NCBI GenBank assembly: GCA_016785225.1
Contig: JAFBJZ010000918.1
Coordinates: forward strand, 496,001 to 560,000
Origin: Psettodes erumei
Lineage: Eukaryota; Chordata; Actinopteri; Pleuronectiformes; Psettodidae
DNA length: 64,000 bases
Direction: 5' to 3'
The position numbers and the translations under genes were made by a program. The notes under the pieces were generated by a model. That model was given only the letters and a program-made list of their open reading frames with translations. It was not told the origin of the DNA and searched no databases. Positions 57,564 through 64,000 of the stretch are shown here, piece after piece; position 1 is the first letter of the stretch, and every line of letters begins with the position of its first letter.

Positions 57564-59703
57564 TTATGCAGTTGTGGTAGAAGAGGACACCACTCTGCCA
57601 TCACGCAGTTCCTCTGTGACCACTAACACCTTTGTAGTGGAGCCCGTTGAAGAAGCACTGCGAATGTGGAGAGAGGTACAGTGCTTCCATTAAAAAGCGT
57701 GTTTTTACTTAAAGATAAATTACATCTATCAACGCATAATTCCTTCCTTCCCGCCCTTAATTCCTTTCTTACCTGCCCTCTCCATCCAGCAGCCTCCTGT
57801 ATTCTGCAATCTCCATCTCCAGCCGTGTCTTGATGTCGAGAAGCATCTTGTATTCTTGGCTCTGACGTTCCATGTCAGCGCGCAGCTGCATCAGCTGTTC
57901 TTCCAGGCCCGTTACCTGCATCTGGAGGCCTTGGAGCGTCATGGAGTACCGTGCCTCAGTGTCAGCTAAGGTTCCCTCCAGGGCTGCTTTCTAGTGGAGG
58001 AATAAAAGGACAAGGATGGAAAAGAGGAACAATGAATTAAATGAAAATAAATGAAGTAATACGTATGGAGATCTGCCTCAGATCTTTTTTTATTTACCAT
58101 GCTAAGTTGTGACTGTAGCTCGATCTCCAGGCCCTGCAGTGTGCGACGAAGCTCGGATATCTCTGACTTGGATGTTTGGAGGCTTTCTGTGCTGGCTGCC
58201 ACCTCCTTGTTCAGTGTTTCTGTCTGTAGTAGACATGAAACAGCATTGCAGTGAAAATGTTTATTACACTATTTACTGTTGAACAATAGTCTAAGCAAGC
58301 AATGAGAAATGACAAAGTTAATAAACAATCATTGAAGTTTTGGTCCAGTCTTACCTTTGTCTGGAACCAGGTTTGAAGTTCTCTCTGGTTCTTGGCCGCC
58401 ACGTTCTCATACTGGTCACGGATCTCAGCCATAATGGCGCTCAGGTCGACCTGCGGCTTTGCGTCCACCTCTACGTTGATCTGTCCACTCATCTGGTTCC
58501 TCATGGCTGCCAATTCCTGTTGAAAAAAATGATTGGTGAGAGTTGGATGTGGGCTGAGGTCTTTGACTTGATTTTATTTTCTTCAGAAAATAAAATGCAA
58601 CACAAACTGATTTAGCTGTTCAGTGTGTGTGACCCACCTCCTCGTGGTTCTTCTTGAGGAAGATCAGCTCTTCCCTGAGGCCTTCTATCTGCATCTCCAA
58701 GTCAGATCTGGCAAGTGTCAGCTCATCCAACAGTCTCTTTAGACCGGCGATATCTGCCTCCACTGATTGACGCATAGCAAGCTCATTCTCATACCTGTGA
58801 GCACGCAACAGATCAGACATTTGCACCTCAACTTCAGTGTATACATCTTTAATATATGTAGATTTTGTTGCTTTTTGGGGTTTAATTTTAACCACTTCCT
58901 GTCTCATCCTGATGCTTACTTGGTTCTGAAGTCATCTGCTGCCAGTTTTGCATTGTCAATGGATAGATAGATGCCTCCATTGACACGAGTGGCATCCTGG
59001 ATCTGTGTAACAAAGACATGCTTTATGTTGCATAGTCAATTCTTTTTCAGTCTGATGTCATACTGATGTAAACATTTCTTTTGCTGTTGTCAACACTTCA
59101 TAGTTGCATTGAATGTGACACAAGAACAGTCTCACAATCACGAGTAGACAAAATCATGCACATGTATTACATTCGGATTAAGTTTAAATTCTAGTGAACA
59201 AACATCTGGTAGCTGTATCAGATGATGAATTGCAGAGTAACATTTAGGCACGGGAATACCTTTCCCTGTAGGTCAGCAATGGTGGCCTCGAAAGCAGAGT
59301 AGTCACGGGCACCGGGGGTGGTCTTACTCTCCAAGAACTGGCGGATTTTCAGCTCCAGCTCAGCATTGGCCTTCTCAAGGTTGCGCACCTTATCCAGGTA
59401 GGTAGCCAGGCGGTCGTTCAGGTTCTGCATGGTGGCCTTCTCATTGGCCCCCACATGGAGGTCCATGCCCTCACCTGCAGCGAGACCTCCATAGCCTCCT
59501 CCATAGCCTCCTCCATAGCCAAAACCAGCACTTCCACCTCCAAAAGCAGCAGTGGACACAGACGCTCTAGATCCTTGTCCACCAGCACCACCATAAACAC
59601 TTCTGGAATATGACTTTTGTACCACACCTCCACCTAAGCCAAAACCACTGCTTCCACCAGTTGTGGAGCGCATAGAGTAGGTGGAGCTCACTCTTTTGGA
59701 CAT
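57564..59703 (-). CDS. Type I keratin, tandem copy 2 (krt-D)
   Basis: Type I keratin with seven coding exons on the minus strand: 59703-59260, 59002-58920, 58794-58638, 58516-58355, 58223-58098, 57990-57773 and 57657-57564. They are in phase and give 427 residues. The exon structure is the same as krt-C; the head is four residues longer through one extra GGGY-type unit, so the rod starts at about residue 87. Coding differences from krt-C include MSKRVSS at the N-terminus, V/L and V/A changes in the head, TETLNKEVA instead of TETLTKEVA in rod exon 5, and tail SASSTGSTTKVLVV instead of SLTSKSSTTKVVVV. All splice sites are intact, so both copies look functional. They may be expressed alike because promoter, 5' UTR and poly(A) region are also shared. 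Confidence 0.94.
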
Positions 59704-59794
59704 TGTTGCTGATGATGATGCTGTAAAGGCTGCTCAGGAGGTCTGCCTGTCCTGGAGAGGAGATGGTCTGAGATGCAGAGCTCTACCTCTGTCC

Positions 59795-59804
59795 CCTTTT
59801 TATC
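59795..59804 (-). promoter_or_regulatory. TATA-like box of krt-D
   Basis: Same minus-strand GATAAAAAGG as in krt-C, about 95 bases before the ATG. Confidence 0.55.
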
Positions 59805-60640
59805 CTGCACAGGGCTGCTGCTGTGTCTGATGTGGGTGGGGGCGTGCATTTTTATGTGAAAATGGGCACTCAGCCAAACCCATCACACACACCCTCCAGG
59901 TTCAAATTGTGCAATGATCAGGAGGAGAATGTAAGATTAAATATAATCTTATTTTATTAGGCAATTTACTGAATTTATTCAAATCTCACTACTACCTGCC
60001 AATCTTATACAAAATATAGTGGTTTCATTATTCCATTCAACCTTTATTCCCATTCTCCATATTAATGTGCAAAAAGGCAAGACATCCATGTGAACCTTTA
60101 TCTTTTATTTTCACACGTCATACTGTAAATAGTAAAACAGACACTGTTTGCTAGAGGATTGCTCGTTAGTCAAATACAAAGTTTGACAGTGTTTATACAG
60201 CTAATGATTCCTTATTGATTTTGTGCCAAAAGTCTTGCCAAACCTGTTAACATGCTAATATAAGAAGCATTGTAAAAACTGTAAAGTAGATCAGAGTGAT
60301 GAGAGGTTTTTTCACTTCACTCTTAGCCAGTGCAATCTTCTTCCCATGCCTTTCTCCTTTTTCTCTGAATTATTTTGCATGAAAATCAAAACTGGTTCTT
60401 TTGTTATTGACAGTTTAGCTGTTTTTCACATGTGGAACTTTGGATGTTATATATCCTCTCTTTTGCTTTGCTCAACAATAGCCTGCAGGATTTGCCTGTT
60501 CGAAGCATTTTTATATATTATGATGTCAGTTGAGATCTGGCCTCATTCAAGACTGGGCACAGCTCTGCTGGAATGCTCACCTTAGGTGTGCCTGCATGAT
60601 CCTCACTTTTCTTGGCAATGCAAATTGGCATGCACATCCT

Positions 60641-63600
60641 GCCCAAACAAGAACAAGCTCATTCTTGTTTGCTTCTTTCCATGTCCCCATGGCCTTTCTA
60701 TTAAGTCTCTTACAATGCCCTGGAGGATTTTGCTCAACAGTCTTGCATTAAGCACGTGGAAGGGTTTTGATTAAAAAAAATGTTAGTAATCAAATCTTTT
60801 CCTGCCAGCATTTAATTCATTCATTTGACATACGGACAATTATTTTCTTTGAGAAGCATATTATTTTATATGTGGTTAAATCTAACAAAGAATCTTTTTA
60901 CCTTTAAGAAATAGTTGCTGCAGACTGTGCACACACACATTGCCTGGAGAAATGCAAAGCAGATGTTTCTTTTCACTGCTGGTTTTCATTTTAAGGTTGC
61001 AAACTCATCTCATGCTTGTGGAGAACAGCCATAAATTATGTATACAGATACAGATTAGTTTGAAATCCCGGTAAGATATGTGTGGAGATATTCTTGTCTC
61101 TCTTTGGATGGAGCATTTTCACACAAACCTCTTGTGTGCACACACTTTGTATTGCATTGTACAGTTTGGTTGCACTTTATTAAGAGTTCCAGTCATCAAG
61201 CATTCCATGTGCAACCTCACTTCCTAAATGTGTATCCTTTGCAAGACCAGATGTCCCTATGATATACTGTATGGGCGTGGCACTATTGGTGAGGTTTAAA
61301 CAAAGCACGTTATTGCAGTAAGCTGTGGTTGATGTTAATTTATTTAAATTTTATTGTAGTTTGGAGTCAGGCTTAAATGATGTGAGTGACATGTTAACAT
61401 GTGAGAGATTTTAGTCATAGCAACAATATGAGAAACGCACTTCACCATGACGGTGAAAAGCAGACCGACAAAAGTTGTAAAGTAAATTGTAAGTAAATTG
61501 AAATAGTCTTCTGATTACATGACACACATTGTAATACTTGCAAAGTAGCAATTCAATTGAATAATAAAAATAATGGGATGCTGTGCCACTATAAAGGACA
61601 CTCATAATTTTCTTTAAAGATGACATTTCACAGTAATTGGCACAACGATATGAATCATGAGTGAGCCAGTTCTCCTCAGGCATTTGGCAACAAACAAAAT
61701 CAATTTGCATATCACACACTACAAAGGTCTGTCACACTGCAGGTCTGTCACTGGTTGAAGGAGGTAATGCCGGAGAATGTAATGGTGGGTGATCGGCGAA
61801 GGTTGACTTCTAAAACTTAAAATTTGTGAATTGCATACAAATAAAATTACAGAATTAAAGAAAAATCACCAAAAAAAAGCCTCGAGCAGCTGTGGTCTGG
61901 AGTGGGATTGAATGTTCAGCCATCACAAGAGACTGCAGTCATACGAGTGAACTGAAGCTGGGTTAAGTTAAAAAGAGCATTTGCAATCCTGCAAATAAAA
62001 GTTAATGAAGATGCAATTTTTTCATCCACTGGTTCAGAATTTGTATTCATATGATCGTTATTTTGGGGGGATTTTAAAGAACACACACGCGTTATAGACT
62101 TTGTGTACTGTTTTATTACTGCTCCCTACATTACCTTGCAGGCTGTGCCTCTCAGTCACCATCCTTGGTGTTATTAACAAACACTTGATAGATAAATATA
62201 ATAAGATGAAAACACAATTGCGATATTTTGTATTAATAAAACATTCTGCAACAAACAAACTCTATGTCCAAAAAGACTTTCTTAATCTTCACTTTTCTGA
62301 GACATTTACTGTGTCACACACTGCAACAACTTTTCATCTTAATGGCAGCAACTTCTCAGAATGCAAAAGGTCCATTCATGTCTGAGTACAAAGTACCTCA
62401 CAGATACCTGCAACCTGTGGTAAAAGCTGGAACAGTATGTTCAAAATGCACTCTGAGCTGAGAAATAGCCCAGAGTGCTTTTACCTAGGTGTGTAACTCT
62501 TCTCACTGTCTAACTCTTGTAGGAGAAGGTTTGATGGCTCAAGTGATCCATGAAGCTTGGGTTTCTTTTCTTTTTTTGACAACTCTGCTCTGTCTTTGTG
62601 TTTCTCTTAAATTCCACATCAGGCCCAAACTGGTTTCTGCTGCATTGGTTAATCCCCTACAGGTATGGGACACACCCTTCACAGGAAGAGATAAGTCATG
62701 GCACACCAGTTCTTCAGATACTCTGAAAGGTCTGGAAATTTACAGCATATAATTCTGGAGTCAGAGGTGTATCAGAGTGAGATTACTTTTCTGTCATTAA
62801 CGATACAACTAATCAATATATTAAATCAGTAGCTTCATTGTATCTTTGAACAAAGAAATGCATCCATAATGACGAGCCCATGTGCACACAACTAAGCAAG
62901 CAACTGTTTGTGGTTTGATAATGATAATAGAGATAACTGCAACAAGTTGAGGGAAAACCTACATTTCCTCATGTGATGCACACAGTCATGAAGTAACATG
63001 ACCTTCTGCATTTTCTGTTTTTGCAACTGCAACAGCAAATAGCACATGTGCAGGAAATTAGCCCACTCTGCATGACAACTTTTTACCTTGTCAGTTAGGC
63101 ATGAAGTTTGACACCAGCAGGCCAAATTTAACATGAGGATTTAAACTAAAATAAAGTTGTCTCTATAAATGTTATGGGTGAGCTGTAAGAGGCCAGCAAA
63201 GGTGCATAATGTTTTTTTGCTTGTTCTATCTAGTCATGAGGTATAATGAAAGCCTGCTAAGGAATCCCATCCATTTTGCCTAAACTTGCTATTGCTCTCC
63301 AGCACAAAGCTGCTGATTCAGCCTGAATCACTAATTACATTTAATAGCAGTGGTGATGAATTCAAACAATGTGTTAATAAAGTGGAGCACAAGTCTTAAA
63401 TGTTGAGGAGTCCTATTGACCAACACATTAACTCAACAGGCAGGGCACTTGGTGATGTCTGCATTACTGGAGATCTGAAGTCTCCACATAAAGTAATATT
63501 ATATTGTGCCATTTGTTAATGATTGTTTATTCTGATTATATAGCAACAATCTGTTTCTACTTAAATAAGGTCATTTGATTCAGTAACTTTTTGCAAGGAC

Positions 63601-64000
63601 TCTCAGCACTTTTAAAGAGAAAGACAAAGTTGACATCTGGTGGTCATAAGTGAAATTACATCCTAAATACACAAACCCTTTTAGTTTACATTAGATTTCA
63701 CTTTTTTGCAGTATATTGTTATGATTTTCACCAGAGCAGGAAAAAAACAGGAAGCGACAATCGCTCATGCAACATTATTTTTTTCAGTGTCCTTCTATGA
63801 TCTCAAATGGCTTCTTCTAAAAGTGATATTTTTCAGTGACTACATTACTGAATGCTGTAAGTATGATTAAACTCTGCCAATTAAAAATAAGTGGTTTGTG
63901 AATTGTAATACACATACATTTGCGATTAAGGATACACACCTCAATGTTTTTCTGGCTTTTAATCAAGTTTTGGTGTCAAACTCTCAGAGTGAGCATCTGG
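60641..64000. other. Intergenic DNA after the keratin pair
   Basis: No exon, further keratin copy, RNA gene or recognisable mobile element was found. The sequence is AT-rich and unique-looking. A weak reverse CTCF-like string (catctggtggtc) is at about 63634. Open frames here are short and lack domain features. Confidence 0.6.

Larger units (their letters stand above)
56690..60640. repeat. Tandem duplication, unit 2 (contains krt-D)
   Basis: Second copy of the unit at 51640-56670, same orientation, starting almost immediately after it. It lacks the retroelement: the sequence passes from 'actttggat' (about 60432) to 'cctctcttttgc' (about 60455) where unit 1 has about 950 extra bases. Confidence 0.93.

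Noticed and set aside
1..64000. tRNA, rRNA, CRISPR or bacterial/phage-like systems
   Set aside because: I looked for conserved tRNA boxes, direct-repeat arrays and operon-like gene packing and found none. The intron structure shows vertebrate nuclear DNA.

Overview
The window looks like nuclear DNA of a ray-finned fish, probably a percomorph-type teleost. Its genes are split by short GT-AG introns, it is full of CA/GT and ATA microsatellites, it has an lbx1-type homeobox gene of fish form, and it carries a small mixed-orientation cluster of fish-type type I keratins. The species call is inference. No bacterial, viral, CRISPR or operon-like structure is present. All gene models below were assembled by hand from splice signals, reading phase and protein family knowledge, without database searches.

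Layout. Bases 1-10,590 are non-coding DNA upstream of lbx1, with microsatellites and several dense, homeobox-site-rich blocks that look like enhancers. lbx1 (two coding exons, + strand) lies at 10,591-11,909, followed by about 5.5 kb of further candidate regulatory DNA. cenpk (10 exons, +) at 17,546-20,900 and smap1 (10 exons, +) at 21,942-29,231 sit about 1 kb apart; smap1 contains a clear U12-type (minor spliceosome) intron. From 29.2 to 34.4 kb I see no gene. The rest is a type I keratin cluster: krt-A (-, 34,707-37,745), krt-B (+, 47,420-50,805), and a tandem pair krt-C (-, 52,588-54,739) and krt-D (-, 57,564-59,703). The pair lies in two adjacent direct copies of a unit about 4-5 kb long. 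A decayed non-LTR retrotransposon tail occupies about 0.95 kb of the first copy and is missing from the same place in the second. Bases 60.6-64 kb hold no recognisable gene.

How the parts work. lbx1 encodes a transcription factor for migrating muscle precursors and dorsal spinal neurons. cenpk encodes an inner-kinetochore subunit and has a cell-cycle-type promoter. smap1 encodes an Arf6 GTPase-activating protein acting with clathrin at the plasma membrane and endosomes. The keratins are type I partners of epithelial intermediate filaments. These are unrelated functions sharing a neighbourhood, not a pathway.

I did not find a new biological system. The observations most worth a second look are: (a) near-identical keratin C/D gene bodies inside older, clearly diverged duplicated flanks, which suggests gene conversion; (b) CTCF-like motifs in convergent orientation around the keratin cluster; (c) the U12 intron in smap1; (d) the cenpk start codon lying exactly at the end of exon 1; and (e) a filled/empty site pair for the retroelement.
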